In this document: positions 39,117 through 48,183 of the stretch, one piece after another | Layout: each line of letters begins with the position of its first letter | Numbering within the stretch: position 1 is the first letter of the stretch | Assembly: GCA_910587505.1 (NCBI GenBank) | Contig: CAJULD010000008.1 | Span: forward strand, 1 to 64,000 | Source: an uncultured Oscillospiraceae bacterium | GTDB lineage: Bacteria > Bacillota > Clostridia > Oscillospirales > Oscillospiraceae | Direction: 5' to 3' | DNA: 64,000 nt | Notes under the pieces: generated by a model | Databases searched by the model: none | What the model saw: only the letters and a program-made list of their open reading frames with translations | What the model was told of the DNA's origin: nothing | Made by a program: the position numbers and the translations under genes

Positions 39117-41054
39117 ATGGAAAGCAGGGACTACGAACAGATCCTCAGCGCCATGCCGGAAACCGGTGTTTATGTCATCCGGGAGCAGGACCACGGGCTG
39201 CTCTATTTTAATAAACGGGTCCGTGAGGTTTCGCCGGAGGTGGAGCTGGGCATGGCCTGCCATGATGTATGGGCGGGGTCGTGCAGCTGCTGTCCGCTGC
39301 GGACCATCGGAAACGGGACGGAAAGCCGGGCCGTCAGCTATAACGATCCTTTTGGCGGCGTGGTGGACATCACCGCTACCCGCACCAGGTGGAAGGGCGA
39401 GATTCCGGCCTTTGTGGTGACCGTGGCGCCCCGGACAGATACCGCCGGGTATGCCTACCGGAAAATTCTGCACGCGGATCTGACGCTGGACCGCTGCGAC
39501 ATATTGAAATCGGACCCCGAGGGGTGGCAGCCCGGCGAGGGATCCCTGTCCCGGCAAATGGAGGAATTTGCCACCGGCGGCGCCATTCATCCGGATGACG
39601 CGGAACGGGTGGCCGCTTTTACCCGGCTCGAGCATATGCGCGCCGGCCCCGCCGCCGGACAGACCGCTCAGACTCTGATCTACCGCCGCCGGACGGGGGA
39701 CTCGTACCGCTGGAACCTGATGGAAATCATCCCGGAGCAGACCTGGGAGGGCGAGGTGCGCTCCGCCATCATCTGCGTCAAGGACGTTCACGACGTGCTG
39801 CGGGAGGGACTGGAACGGGAGGGGCTTACCGCCCGTGTACAGGAGCTGATCCGCAGTCTGGGCGAGCGGAACCTCAACATCTATACCATTAATCTTGACA
39901 CCGGCGAGGCCAATCCCATCCGCGTGGACGGACAGATGCAGGACAGCCTGACTGCCCGGCCCTGGGAGGCCCTGGCCGAAGAACACATCGCCGCGCGGCT
40001 CCACGATGATTACCGGCAGGAGTTTACCCGCCGGTTCTCTCTGGAGGGCCTGCGGCAGGCGAAGGCGGAGGAGAAGCCGAAATCCGGGATGCTCTGCCAG
40101 TGGCGCAGCGGAGAGACATACCGGTATATATCCGTGACCGCCTATTTCAACCGGGAGCTGAAGGGGGACAGCTATACGGTCCTGGCCCTTCAGGATGTGG
40201 ATGGCCGAATGCGCCGGGAGCTGGCCCTCACCAGGAGGGACATGCAAATGGCGGCCATCCTGAAATGCCGGTATCAGATGATGAACACGGTGTATCTGGA
40301 CAGCGGTCTGTGTGAGCGTATGGACCTCAAACGCGCCGCCGGACCGGAAAACACCCTGACCGGGGACTATGACCAGTACATCCGGACGGCTCTGGAGCGC
40401 TTTGTCCACCCCGACGACGCGGAGCGCTTCTGGTCCATGCTGTCCCTGGAACATCTGCGGAAAACGGCGGAGAGCGTGGCGGACTATGACGAGGAGGTCT
40501 GCCTGTACCGCCTGCGGGGGGAGCAGGTGCGCTGGATCGAGCTGCACATTCTCTACAGCCGTCAGGCGGAGCAGGTGATGGTCAATATTCTGGGACAGGA
40601 TGTCACCAAAGAGAAAACGCAGGAGGAGAGCCAGCGCAGAGCCCTGGAGGATCAGTCCTATATGATTACCAGCCTGAGCCGTCTGTTCTTTTCCACCTAC
40701 TACATCGACCTGGAGCACGATACCTTCCGGGCGGTGACCCAGCAGCGGCGGATCGGCGCCGTGCTGGGAGATGCGGTGAACTGTACCGCCGCGCTGCAGC
40801 TCTATGCCAACAACTTCATCCATCCCGACGACAGGGCCCGGTACCTGGAGACCATGAGCGTCCAGAACCTGCGGCAGACGCTGCGGTGGTGGCAGCCCTA
40901 TGTGGAGGTGGAGTATCACAAGCTGCCGGAAGAGGGCGGCGGGCTGGTCCGGGCCACCGCCGTGCTGGCCCAGACCGGGACGGACGATTTGCCCAAAACC
41001 GTTGTATACGTGGCCAGAAATATTGCCGGCGATTCCCAGAACGGGGCGGAGTGA
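39117..41054 (+). CDS. multi-PAS sensor protein without output domain
   Basis: A 645-residue cytoplasmic protein. An N-terminal PAS-like domain (about 1-110) contains a Cys-rich loop (MACHDVWAGSCSCCPL) that may bind a metal or sense redox. Four further PAS-like modules follow with a period of 135-138 residues, each with a histidine-Asp-Asp motif (H158, H296, H431, H569) and a following (S/V)LE/Q-x-LR/M helix. No kinase, GGDEF or EAL is present. The next gene, 49 nt on, is a REC-GGDEF protein, so this may be its sensory partner. ATG 39117 has GGAGG 8 nt upstream; ATG 39111 is too close. Confidence 0.8.
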   Translation: MESRDYEQILSAMPETGVYVIREQDHGLLYFNKRVREVSPEVELGMACHDVWAGSCSCCPLRTIGNGTESRAVSYNDPFGGVVDITATRTRWKGEIPAFVVTVAPRTDTAGYAYRKILHADLTLDRCDILKSDPEGWQPGEGSLSRQMEEFATGGAIHPDDAERVAAFTRLEHMRAGPAAGQTAQTLIYRRRTGDSYRWNLMEIIPEQTWEGEVRSAIICVKDVHDVLREGLEREGLTARVQELIRSLGERNLNIYTINLDTGEANPIRVDGQMQDSLTARPWEALAEEHIAARLHDDYRQEFTRRFSLEGLRQAKAEEKPKSGMLCQWRSGETYRYISVTAYFNRELKGDSYTVLALQDVDGRMRRELALTRRDMQMAAILKCRYQMMNTVYLDSGLCERMDLKRAAGPENTLTGDYDQYIRTALERFVHPDDAERFWSMLSLEHLRKTAESVADYDEEVCLYRLRGEQVRWIELHILYSRQAEQVMVNILGQDVTKEKTQEESQRRALEDQSYMITSLSRLFFSTYYIDLEHDTFRAVTQQRRIGAVLGDAVNCTAALQLYANNFIHPDDRARYLETMSVQNLRQTLRWWQPYVEVEYHKLPEEGGGLVRATAVLAQTGTDDLPKTVVYVARNIAGDSQNGAE

Positions 41055-41103
41055 AGATCACCCGGCGGCCGGACGATACGCATGAAAGGATGAAAGAGAT
41101 ACC

Positions 41104-42024
41104 ATGGACAGAATTTTAGTGATCGACGACAGCGCCGTCCAGGCCCAGTTTCTGTGCTCCGTCCTGAAAGACGATTACGAGGTCACCACCTGCAACACGG
41201 CCCAGGAGGGCCTTCAGCTGGTCAGAGAGGGAGACTTCTCCCTGGTCCTTCTTGACGTCATCATGCCGGACATGGACGGATTCGCGGTACTCAAGGAGCT
41301 GAAGGCCGCAGAGCAGACCCGGTACATTCCGGTCATCCTGCTGACCAGTCTGGCGGACGTGCAGTATGAGGAGCGGGGACTCCTGCTGGGGGCGGTGGAC
41401 TATGTAGCCAAGCCCTTTAATCCGGTGATTATCCGGGCGCGGGTCAACACCCATATCCAGCTGTATCACTATCAGAAGGAATTCCGGCAGCAGGCCACCA
41501 TTGACGGCCTGACCGGCGTGGCCAACCGGCGGTTTTACGAGAGAGAGGCTGACGCCAGATGGCGGGAGGCCATTCGGTTTGGTCTGCCTTTTTCCGTGTG
41601 CATGCTCGATATCGACAAATTCAAGATATACAACGACACCTTCGGACATCAGGCCGGGGATCACGTCATCTCCTCCGTGGCAAAAACCGCATCCGCTTTC
41701 TTTCAGCGCTCCACGGACCTCTTCGCCCGGTACGGCGGGGAGGAGTTTGTTGCGGTCTTCGCCGGAAACAGCGCAGAGGCGGCCTTTGCCTTTATGAAGA
41801 CTGTCCGGCAGGCAGTAGAGGGCCTGCACATTCCCCACGATCCTTCCGTTAATCCCTGGGTCACCATCAGCGCCGGCGGCGTGACTCTGATGCCCAGGCA
41901 GGGCGACGAATATCAATCCTATCTGAAAATGGCGGACACGATGCTGTACGACGCCAAGCGGTTCGGACGGAACCAGGTGGTGTGGTCCAACGGCGGCAGA
42001 GAACAGTGGAGGGAAAAGCCGTAA
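41104..42024 (+). CDS. response regulator diguanylate cyclase (REC-GGDEF)
   Basis: A 306-residue c-di-GMP synthase. The receiver domain (about 1-120) has the acidic pair DD near 9, phospho-acceptor Asp in LLDVIMPDMDG and a conserved Lys in AKPFN. The GGDEF domain (about 135-295) has the active site YGGEEF and an upstream RSTD that fits the inhibitory I-site RxxD. Phosphorylation should promote dimerisation and activity. No histidine kinase is adjacent; the PAS protein upstream lacks a kinase domain. It probably forms an operon with that gene. Confidence 0.95.
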   Translation: MDRILVIDDSAVQAQFLCSVLKDDYEVTTCNTAQEGLQLVREGDFSLVLLDVIMPDMDGFAVLKELKAAEQTRYIPVILLTSLADVQYEERGLLLGAVDYVAKPFNPVIIRARVNTHIQLYHYQKEFRQQATIDGLTGVANRRFYEREADARWREAIRFGLPFSVCMLDIDKFKIYNDTFGHQAGDHVISSVAKTASAFFQRSTDLFARYGGEEFVAVFAGNSAEAAFAFMKTVRQAVEGLHIPHDPSVNPWVTISAGGVTLMPRQGDEYQSYLKMADTMLYDAKRFGRNQVVWSNGGREQWREKP

Positions 42025-42117
42025 GGCAGAGATATATGTTCGTTTCCCTGAAAAAGGATCGTATGAACTTTTCATAAAAGCATATTGACCCGCAGGGGCC
42101 GGCCTGTCCCCTTTAAG

Positions 42118-42160
42118 CAGAGCATCCCGCTCTCCGCAACGGAGAGCGGGATGCTCTGTT
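42118..42160. terminator. bidirectional terminator between REC-GGDEF and ogt
   Basis: A perfect 19-bp stem (42118-42136 with 42140-42158, loop CAA) followed rightward by TTTCT and leftward by a short TTAAAG. It lies between convergent genes; one of the strongest hairpins in the window. Confidence 0.85.
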
Positions 42161-42161
42161 T

Positions 42162-42620
42162 CTACTGCTCTCTATCCAGCAGCGACCGCTTGATTTCCAG
42201 GCCTCCGGCATATCCCACCAGCTGCCCGTCGGTCCCGATGACCCGGTGGCAGGGGATGATGATCGGAATGGGATTGCGCCGGTTGGCCTGCCCCACCGCA
42301 ATGGCGGCTCCGGGCCGGCCGATCCGGGCGGCAATGGCTCCATAGCTGGCGGTGCCGCCATAGGGAATCTCCCGCAGCGCCGCCCAGACCTCCTTCTGGA
42401 ACGCCGTCCCCTCCGGAGCCAGCGGAACGGTAAAGCTCCGCCGCCGCCCCTCGAAATACTCCGTCAGTTCTTCCGCGGCCTGCGCCAACACGGGAGAGGC
42501 TCCGTTCACCGGCTCATGCCGCGTATCTCCGAAGTCGATGCCGGTCAGAGCAGTCTCTGAGGCGGAGAGCGTCAGCGGTCCCACCGGACTGGACAGCAGC
42601 ATCTGATATACGGTGGACAT
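42162..42620 (-). CDS. ogt: methylated-DNA-[protein]-cysteine S-methyltransferase
   Basis: A 152-residue suicide repair protein that removes O6-methyl from guanine. The active site IIPCHRVIG and the DNA-binding region (EIPYGGTASYGAIAARIGRP) are typical, with N-R-R-N-P-I-P before PCHR. It follows the aldose epimerase homologue by 3 nt with a weak SD (GAGAG), implying translational coupling. Confidence 0.96.
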   Translation of the reverse strand: MSTVYQMLLSSPVGPLTLSASETALTGIDFGDTRHEPVNGASPVLAQAAEELTEYFEGRRRSFTVPLAPEGTAFQKEVWAALREIPYGGTASYGAIAARIGRPGAAIAVGQANRRNPIPIIIPCHRVIGTDGQLVGYAGGLEIKRSLLDREQ

Positions 42621-42623
42621 CTC

Positions 42624-43496
42624 TCAGAAAATGGTCACGGTCCAGCGGTTTTCATATCTCTGGCGGGGGGGAAGAGAGATCAGGTCAAACTGCTGGCTCA
42701 GGTCCTCCACCACGCCCTCCCGGGAGGGAAGGCTGACCCACGGCTCCAGACATACATAGGGCGCGTCGGTTTTCGGTTGGTGCCACACGCCCAGATAGCG
42801 CATCTTGGGGCAGGCCAGAGAGACGCCCCGGCTGCCCTCGCCTGCGGACAGAGTCACGCTGCGGGCAAAATTCTTCAGGATGATTGCGTCATGATCGAAA
42901 AGATCGTGATGTAACGGGAGGTGCACGTCGTTTTCCAACGCATAGGGCGCCTCCTGACCGCTTATCATGTAGCTTTCGCCCAGCAGGACGCGGTTGGGCC
43001 GGCAGGGCTGGTCAAAGGTCAGGCGATAGTCGTCAAAGGACTTGCCGGCCTCCAGAGGAACCCGGAAGCCGGGATGTCCGCCCACTCCGAAAAACAGGAC
43101 TTTACTGTCCATGTTCTCTGTGGCGTAGACGATTACCAGCATATTGTCCTCCAATACGTAGGATACGTCGAAATGGAAGGCAAAGGGATAGCCCTTCCGG
43201 CTTTCGGCCGTGTCCTCCATATGCAGCGTGATATGGTCCTTTCCCTGGGCCAGAACGGAGAATTCCGTGCGGCGGGCAAAGCCGTGGCGGGTCATTTCGT
43301 ACTCTCTGCCCCCGTAAGTATAGCGATCGTTGGTAAGACGGCCCACATAGGGAAACAGGATGGGGGAACGGCCGGACCAGTAGGCGGGGTCTCCGTTCCA
43401 GAGATATTCCGTTCCGTCGGCAGCGGTGATGGACATAAGCTGCGCGCCCATCTCATCGACGGTCACGGTCATGGCATGATTGCGGATGGTCTGCAT
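42624..43496 (-). CDS. aldose 1-epimerase family protein
   Basis: A 290-residue galactose-mutarotase-like protein. Hallmarks are the start (VDEMGAQLMSITAADGTEYL), the R-H-G-F-A motif with the catalytic-type His (MTRHGFARRTEF) and a Glu/Asp late (LEPWVSLP). It is close to the LacX-type group, whose substrate is often unknown (phospho- or free sugars). AAAGGAGACTTA precedes the ATG. It shares an operon with ogt. Confidence 0.9.
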   Translation of the reverse strand: MQTIRNHAMTVTVDEMGAQLMSITAADGTEYLWNGDPAYWSGRSPILFPYVGRLTNDRYTYGGREYEMTRHGFARRTEFSVLAQGKDHITLHMEDTAESRKGYPFAFHFDVSYVLEDNMLVIVYATENMDSKVLFFGVGGHPGFRVPLEAGKSFDDYRLTFDQPCRPNRVLLGESYMISGQEAPYALENDVHLPLHHDLFDHDAIILKNFARSVTLSAGEGSRGVSLACPKMRYLGVWHQPKTDAPYVCLEPWVSLPSREGVVEDLSQQFDLISLPPRQRYENRWTVTIF

Positions 43497-43732
43497 AATA
43501 AGTCTCCTTTCTTCCGGTGCTGTTGGCAGGAAAATCCCCTGCGGCCGCCGGGACCGCAGGGGCGTGTCGAAACATGCGCCGGTTGTGAGCCGGGCGTGTT
43601 GACCGGTTTCTCAGAACCTGCGGCTCCTGAACAGCATCATACTAAACTCTTCCTGAAATTGCAAGCATTTTCCGGGAAAAACCGATGAATTTTGATTGGC
43701 GGGGGAGCCCGCCCGGTTTTCCCGACTCGCTG

Positions 43733-44221
43733 TTATGCTTTCCCCAGTCTCTTCAGCATGGCCTTCTTCACCGCCCGCAGGATGTTCTCGTACCCCGTGC
43801 AGCGGCACAGATGGCCGGAGAGCAGCCTGCGCAGCTCGTCATCGGTGTACTCCTTCCCGCGCTCCAGGATCTCCACGGCGGTCATAATGAAGCCCGGCGT
43901 ACAGAACCCGCACTGGATGGCGGCCTCGTCGATGAACGCCTGCTGGATATCCGCCAGCTCTCCGCCGGGACCCATCAGCCCCTCCAGTGTGCAGATGTTC
44001 TTCCCGTCCGCCCAGGCGGCCAGATACAGGCAGGAGTTAAAGCATTCCCCGTTAATCAGGACGTTGCAGGCCCCGCACTCGCCCACCTCGCAGCCCTTCT
44101 TCACGCTGGTCAGCCGGAAGTCGTTGCGGAGCATGTCTGTCAGAGACGCCCGCACGTCCACCATCTGCTCCACTTCCCTGCCGTTGATGGTGCAGCGGAT
44201 CAATTTGTACCGGTTGCTCAT
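43733..44221 (-). CDS. xdhC: xanthine dehydrogenase iron-sulfur subunit
   Basis: A 162-residue [2Fe-2S] subunit. The N-terminal ferredoxin-like cluster CEVGECGACNVLING and later Cys, and the C-terminal cluster CGFCTPGFIM ... CRCTGYENI are intact. It passes electrons from the molybdenum centre (XdhA) to FAD (XdhB). Its ATG overlaps the xdhB stop by 4 nt. The intergenic region to the left (43497-43732) contains hairpins (CCCCTGCGG/CCGCAGGGG at 43538-43563) and no gene. Confidence 0.95.
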   Translation of the reverse strand: MSNRYKLIRCTINGREVEQMVDVRASLTDMLRNDFRLTSVKKGCEVGECGACNVLINGECFNSCLYLAAWADGKNICTLEGLMGPGGELADIQQAFIDEAAIQCGFCTPGFIMTAVEILERGKEYTDDELRRLLSGHLCRCTGYENILRAVKKAMLKRLGKA

Positions 44222-45102
44222 GCCAGCTCACCTCCCGCCAGTCTGATGGACTCCAGAAGTCCCCGCTTTGCCAGCTCCACGGCGATATGTTCCCGGAATG
44301 CCCTGCTGGCCCGCCAGCTGTCCCGGGGGCGGATGTCCGACAGCACGGCGGCGGCGAAGGCCTCCGCGGTCTCCTCCGTCAGAGGCTTCCCCTGTGCCGC
44401 GGCCTCCGCGTGCCCGCACCGCAGGGGGACGGGGCCCGCCACGCCGTAGGCGATCCGGGCGCGGAGAATGGTCTTTTTGTCCGGGCTGAGCACCACGTTT
44501 ACAGAACAGCCGGTAGTGGCAATGTCCATGGCGTCCCGCATGGCGTACTTGATATAGTGCCCGGAACAGCTTTCATAGCTGGCCCTGGGGATCAGGATGG
44601 CGGTTTGAATTTCATCAGGACGGATGTCCACCTTCCCGGCGGAAATATAAAATTCCTGAATGGGAAGCCGCCGGACGCCCTTTTCCCCTGTCAGTTCAAT
44701 AACTGCGTCCCAGGCGAACAGAGTAGAGGCGGAATCGGCGCTGGTGACGCCGTTGCAGGTGTTGCCGCCGATGGTCCCGGCGTTGCGGATCTGGGGCCCG
44801 CCCACCATGTCCACGGCCTCGCCCAGGACGTTGATATATTTCTGAATGATGGGGTCCCCGGTAATGTGGCTGAAGCTGGTCAGAGAGCCGATGCGGATGT
44901 TTTCTTCCCCGTCGATAGCCACGCCCCGGAGAGCATCGATGCCGTAGATGGAGATGAGCTCCTTCCCCGCCCGCCTGCCCTCCCGTATCTGGACCAGCAC
45001 GTCGGTGCCGCCGGCGAGGATCTGAGCCTCCGGGTGCTCCAGACGCAGGCGCACCGCGTCCTGGACGCTCTGAGCCTCATATAATGCTTTCAAATCATAC
45101 AT
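44218..45102 (-). CDS. xdhB: xanthine dehydrogenase FAD-binding subunit
   Basis: A 294-residue FAD-binding subunit (CO-dehydrogenase flavoprotein family). The AGGTDVLVQIREG and GGNTCNGVTSADSAS motifs bind FAD, and the C-terminal domain (SVNVVLSPDKKTILRARIAYG) is typical. It follows a 572-bp hairpin-rich gap after xdhA and overlaps xdhC. AAAGGAAG lies 11 nt before the ATG. Confidence 0.95.
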   Translation of the reverse strand: MYDLKALYEAQSVQDAVRLRLEHPEAQILAGGTDVLVQIREGRRAGKELISIYGIDALRGVAIDGEENIRIGSLTSFSHITGDPIIQKYINVLGEAVDMVGGPQIRNAGTIGGNTCNGVTSADSASTLFAWDAVIELTGEKGVRRLPIQEFYISAGKVDIRPDEIQTAILIPRASYESCSGHYIKYAMRDAMDIATTGCSVNVVLSPDKKTILRARIAYGVAGPVPLRCGHAEAAAQGKPLTEETAEAFAAAVLSDIRPRDSWRASRAFREHIAVELAKRGLLESIRLAGGELA

Positions 45103-45674
45103 ATCGTATTATTCTTCCTTTCTGCCGCCGCAGGCGGCAGGGCAAAATATTCGATTTGATACCACTGGGGCTTCGCGCCCCAAGCCCCGGTTACTTTTCC
45201 CGCGAGGGAAAAGTAACCAAAAGCTCGCTTAAGGGACGTTCCGTCCCTTAAGAATCCCTCAAATGACGGGGGTTATTTTTTTGCGCCCGTGGCATGGCCT
45301 GCCCGGTCTAAACAAACTGCCGGCCGCTTACAGGTCTTCTGCGTCTGTTTTAGTGTGGTCATCGGCAGACTCTACCGTTTCAAGCGTGGTGAGCTCCCGG
45401 CGATGCACCCCCTTGCTGGGCAGTCCCCCCTTTAACAGGGCGGCAGCCGAAGTCCTTCAAGCGCCAGTCTACCAGAAGAAGAACCGGTCGTTCACGGGGC
45501 ACAGCAACTCTTCTATTGCAGCCAATGTTCGAAAAAGGGAGTCCAGAACCGTAGGTTCTGGCACGCTTTTGCCTGCTTTTCTCGTGGGCAAAAAGCAGGC
45601 GCAGGGTCCGGGGGCGCGGAGCCCCCGGGCTAAGACAAGAAGAATTTACCGTTCGCGCGCGGAGCGCGCGAAGA
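45103..45674. repeat. hairpin-rich intergenic region within the xdh operon
   Basis: 572 bp without a supported gene. Perfect hairpins: 45122-45140 (CTGCCGCC/GGCGGCAG), 45167-45181, 45189-45218 (13-bp GGTTACTTTTCCC stem), 45228-45252 (11-bp CTTAAGGGACG stem), 45543-45561, 45571-45600, 45608-45628, 45652-45672. The middle (about 45262-45540) has none. It looks like clustered short interspersed repeats or the remnant of an inserted element. A plus-strand open frame across it (45263-45697) has no gene-like features. Confidence 0.7.
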
Positions 45675-47963
45675 TCAAATCAACCCCGCGCTGCTGAATT
45701 CCTTGAAAAGAACATGGGGCGTCATGGGCGCGTCATTGAGCGCAACGCCGGTTGCATTCAGTACGGCGTTCCGGATGGCCGGGGCCGGGGAGCAGGCCGG
45801 AGGCTCGCCCAGAGCCCTAGTGCCGTAAGGGCTGGTGGGCTCCGGGTTTTCCACGAAGAGGGCCTGAAGATTTGGATGGTCCATAAAGGTGGACAGTTTA
45901 TAATCCAGCAGGTTGTTGTTCAGAGGCTTGCCGGTCTTCTCATCGAAGAGGAGCTGCTCGGAGAGTCCGTACCCGATGCCCATGGACATGCCGCCGTGGA
46001 CCTGGGCCTCCGCCAGGGCGGGGTTGATGAGCTTTCCGCAGTCGTGGACGTTGACGATGTTCAGCAGCTTCACCCTGCACAGAGGAATGTCCACCTCCAC
46101 CTCCGCAAAGGTGCAGCCAAAGGAGTAGGCGTTGTTTTTGATCTGATATGTACTCTCGGCGGTGATGTGCCGGGAGTGCTCCAGGCTGTAAAGGACCTCG
46201 GTGGCCAGCTCGCCCAGGGTCATCAGCTCCCGACCGTCGGTGATCCGGACGATCCTTCCGTCCACGAGATCCAGATTCTCCCGGGCCTGCCGGGTCAGCT
46301 CTTCGGCACAGGCCAGAATCCTGTCCCGGAGAATCCCGCCCGTCTGGTGCAGGGCGAAGCCGCCCACATAGGTCTGCCGGGAGGCGTAGGCTCCGGTGCC
46401 GAAGGGAGTCACGTCGGTATCCTGGGTGGAGACAATGTGAACGTCTTCAAAGGGAATGCCGATAGCGTCGGCGGCCATCTGCGCAAAGGCGGTGTCGCAG
46501 CCCTGACCGATCTCCGTCTCGCCGGTCTGCACCTGGACGGACCCGTCCTGATTGAGTACCATGCGGCAGGAGGAGGACTCCAGGGAGATGGGCCAGACCG
46601 CGGTATTGTACCAGAACAGGGCCATGCCGATTCCCCGGCGCACCGGGCCGGTCTGGTCCGCGTACTCCTTCCGCTTCCGCTCATAGTCAATGGCGGCCAT
46701 GCCTTTGTCCATGACCTGCCGGAAGGAGTCAAAGTAGTTCTCGTTTTTGCTGAATCCGTCCACATACCCCCTGGGCATGACGATCTGTCGGCGGTACTCC
46801 ACAGGCTCACGGCCCAGGGCTCTGGCCACGTCGTCGATATGACTCTCCCCGGCCCACATGGCCTGTGGGATGCCATAGCCCCGCATGGCCCCGGCGGCGG
46901 GACGGTTGGTAAACACGGTCCAGGCGTCGCCTTCCACGTTGGGGCAGGGATAAATCTGGGGAAACGCGCCCATACCCTTGGCCGCGATGCCGTGGCCGTG
47001 GGAGGCATAGCCGCCCTGATTGGAGAAGCACTCGATCTTTCGGGCGGCAAAGCTGCCGTCCGGCCGGACCCAGGAAATGATATGGGTGCGGATGGCGTGG
47101 CGCACCCGGTTGGAGACGAAGGTCTCCTCCCGGGAACAGTCCACCATGACCAGCCGCCCGCCCAGCTGCGTGGTCAGCCAGGCGCACAGAGGCTCGTACA
47201 GCGCGTCCTGCTTGTTGCCGAAGCCGCCGCCGATATAGGGCTTGATGATCCGCACCTTTCCCCATGGGATACCCAGCGCCTGCCCGCAGATCCGGCGGAC
47301 AATATGGGGAATCTGGGTGGAGGAGGTGACGGTGATCCGGCCGCCTTCCATGTAAGCCGTACAGACGTGATTCTCGATATGGCAGTGCTGGACGGTGGGG
47401 GTGTCGTACCAGCCCTCCACCCGGATAAGTCCCGGTTCCCTGCTGGCAGAGGCGTAGTCGCCGTTCCTTATGGAGGTATGGGCCAGGACGTTGCCGGGGT
47501 ACTCCTCATGGATCAGCGGGGCGTCCGGTTCCATGGCCTTCTGGACGTCCAGAACAAAGGGATACTCATCATACGTCACCTTCACCAGCCGGGCTGCCTG
47601 CCCGGCGGCCACCTCGTCCTCCGCCACCACCACGGCCACCTCGTCCCCGTAATAGCGCACGTGGCGGTTCAGCAGCAGCCGGTCGGCCACGTCCTGGTGG
47701 CGGGGGTCGGTGGACCAGGGGTGTCCCGCCGTGGGGAAGGGGATGTCCGGCACATCGAAGCAGGTGAAGATCTTCACCACGCCGGGGACCGTTTCCGCCT
47801 GGGAGACGTCCACCGACCGGACCATGCCGTGGGCAATGGTGGAATGGACGATCCGGGTAACCAGGGCCTCCCGGCCGCACAGATCACCGGTGTACTTTGC
47901 CCGGCCGGAGGCCTTGTCAAAGGCGTCCACACGGAGCTTGCTCTGACCTGCGGTTTTGCTCAT
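45675..47963 (-). CDS. xdhA: xanthine dehydrogenase molybdenum-binding subunit
   Basis: A 762-residue molybdopterin subunit of the xanthine dehydrogenase/aldehyde oxidase family. Motifs include the pterin-binding GGGFGNKQD, the MRGYGIPQ segment with the substrate-contact Arg, EIGQGCDTA near 500 and the C-terminal GTRALGEPP containing the catalytic Glu. Family membership is secure; xanthine as substrate is by analogy with the gene set (FeS, FAD, Mo and MocA). GGAGG lies 10 nt before the ATG. It is the first gene of a divergent pair with mocA. Confidence 0.94.
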   Translation of the reverse strand: MSKTAGQSKLRVDAFDKASGRAKYTGDLCGREALVTRIVHSTIAHGMVRSVDVSQAETVPGVVKIFTCFDVPDIPFPTAGHPWSTDPRHQDVADRLLLNRHVRYYGDEVAVVVAEDEVAAGQAARLVKVTYDEYPFVLDVQKAMEPDAPLIHEEYPGNVLAHTSIRNGDYASASREPGLIRVEGWYDTPTVQHCHIENHVCTAYMEGGRITVTSSTQIPHIVRRICGQALGIPWGKVRIIKPYIGGGFGNKQDALYEPLCAWLTTQLGGRLVMVDCSREETFVSNRVRHAIRTHIISWVRPDGSFAARKIECFSNQGGYASHGHGIAAKGMGAFPQIYPCPNVEGDAWTVFTNRPAAGAMRGYGIPQAMWAGESHIDDVARALGREPVEYRRQIVMPRGYVDGFSKNENYFDSFRQVMDKGMAAIDYERKRKEYADQTGPVRRGIGMALFWYNTAVWPISLESSSCRMVLNQDGSVQVQTGETEIGQGCDTAFAQMAADAIGIPFEDVHIVSTQDTDVTPFGTGAYASRQTYVGGFALHQTGGILRDRILACAEELTRQARENLDLVDGRIVRITDGRELMTLGELATEVLYSLEHSRHITAESTYQIKNNAYSFGCTFAEVEVDIPLCRVKLLNIVNVHDCGKLINPALAEAQVHGGMSMGIGYGLSEQLLFDEKTGKPLNNNLLDYKLSTFMDHPNLQALFVENPEPTSPYGTRALGEPPACSPAPAIRNAVLNATGVALNDAPMTPHVLFKEFSSAGLI

Positions 47964-48046
47964 AGGGCATCAGCCTCCTGTCTGTTCCGTTCAGAACGGT
48001 TCGGTAAGAAAGACAAATTTTTCAGAAAATCCGGGTGATTTTTATA

Positions 48047-48055
48047 ATTATAGCA
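48047..48055 (-). promoter_or_regulatory. extended -10 promoter of xdhA
   Basis: Minus strand TGC-TATAAT (48055-48047); -35 match is poor, consistent with activator control. The start would be about 80 nt before the xdhA ATG. Confidence 0.55.
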
Positions 48056-48123
48056 CAAAGCCGGCCGCCTGTACAGGATCAATATCCCTCCGCCGCTATT
48101 TTAATTTCTGTATAACGCAGCGG

Positions 48124-48153
48124 TTGACTGGACGCGGCCCGGCGGGGTATACT
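48124..48153 (+). promoter_or_regulatory. promoter of mocA
   Basis: -35 TTGACT (48124-48129), 18-nt spacer, -10 TATACT (48148-48153), about 30 nt before the mocA ATG. The divergent xdhA promoter lies about 70 bp away, allowing shared control. Confidence 0.65.
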
Positions 48154-48183
48154 ACAGGCAGCCTGTCAGAGAGGAAGAAAGCG

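Noticed and set aside
45263..45697. 144-codon plus-strand open frame in the xdh gap
   Set aside because: It runs across several hairpins and into xdhA antisense, has no SD and Ser/Arg-rich low-information sequence.
38928..48038. Very long antisense frames opposite the PAS gene (663 codons) and xdhA (774 codons)
   Set aside because: They lie fully opposite genes with clear motifs and lack start signals or domains; codon bias at third positions explains their openness.
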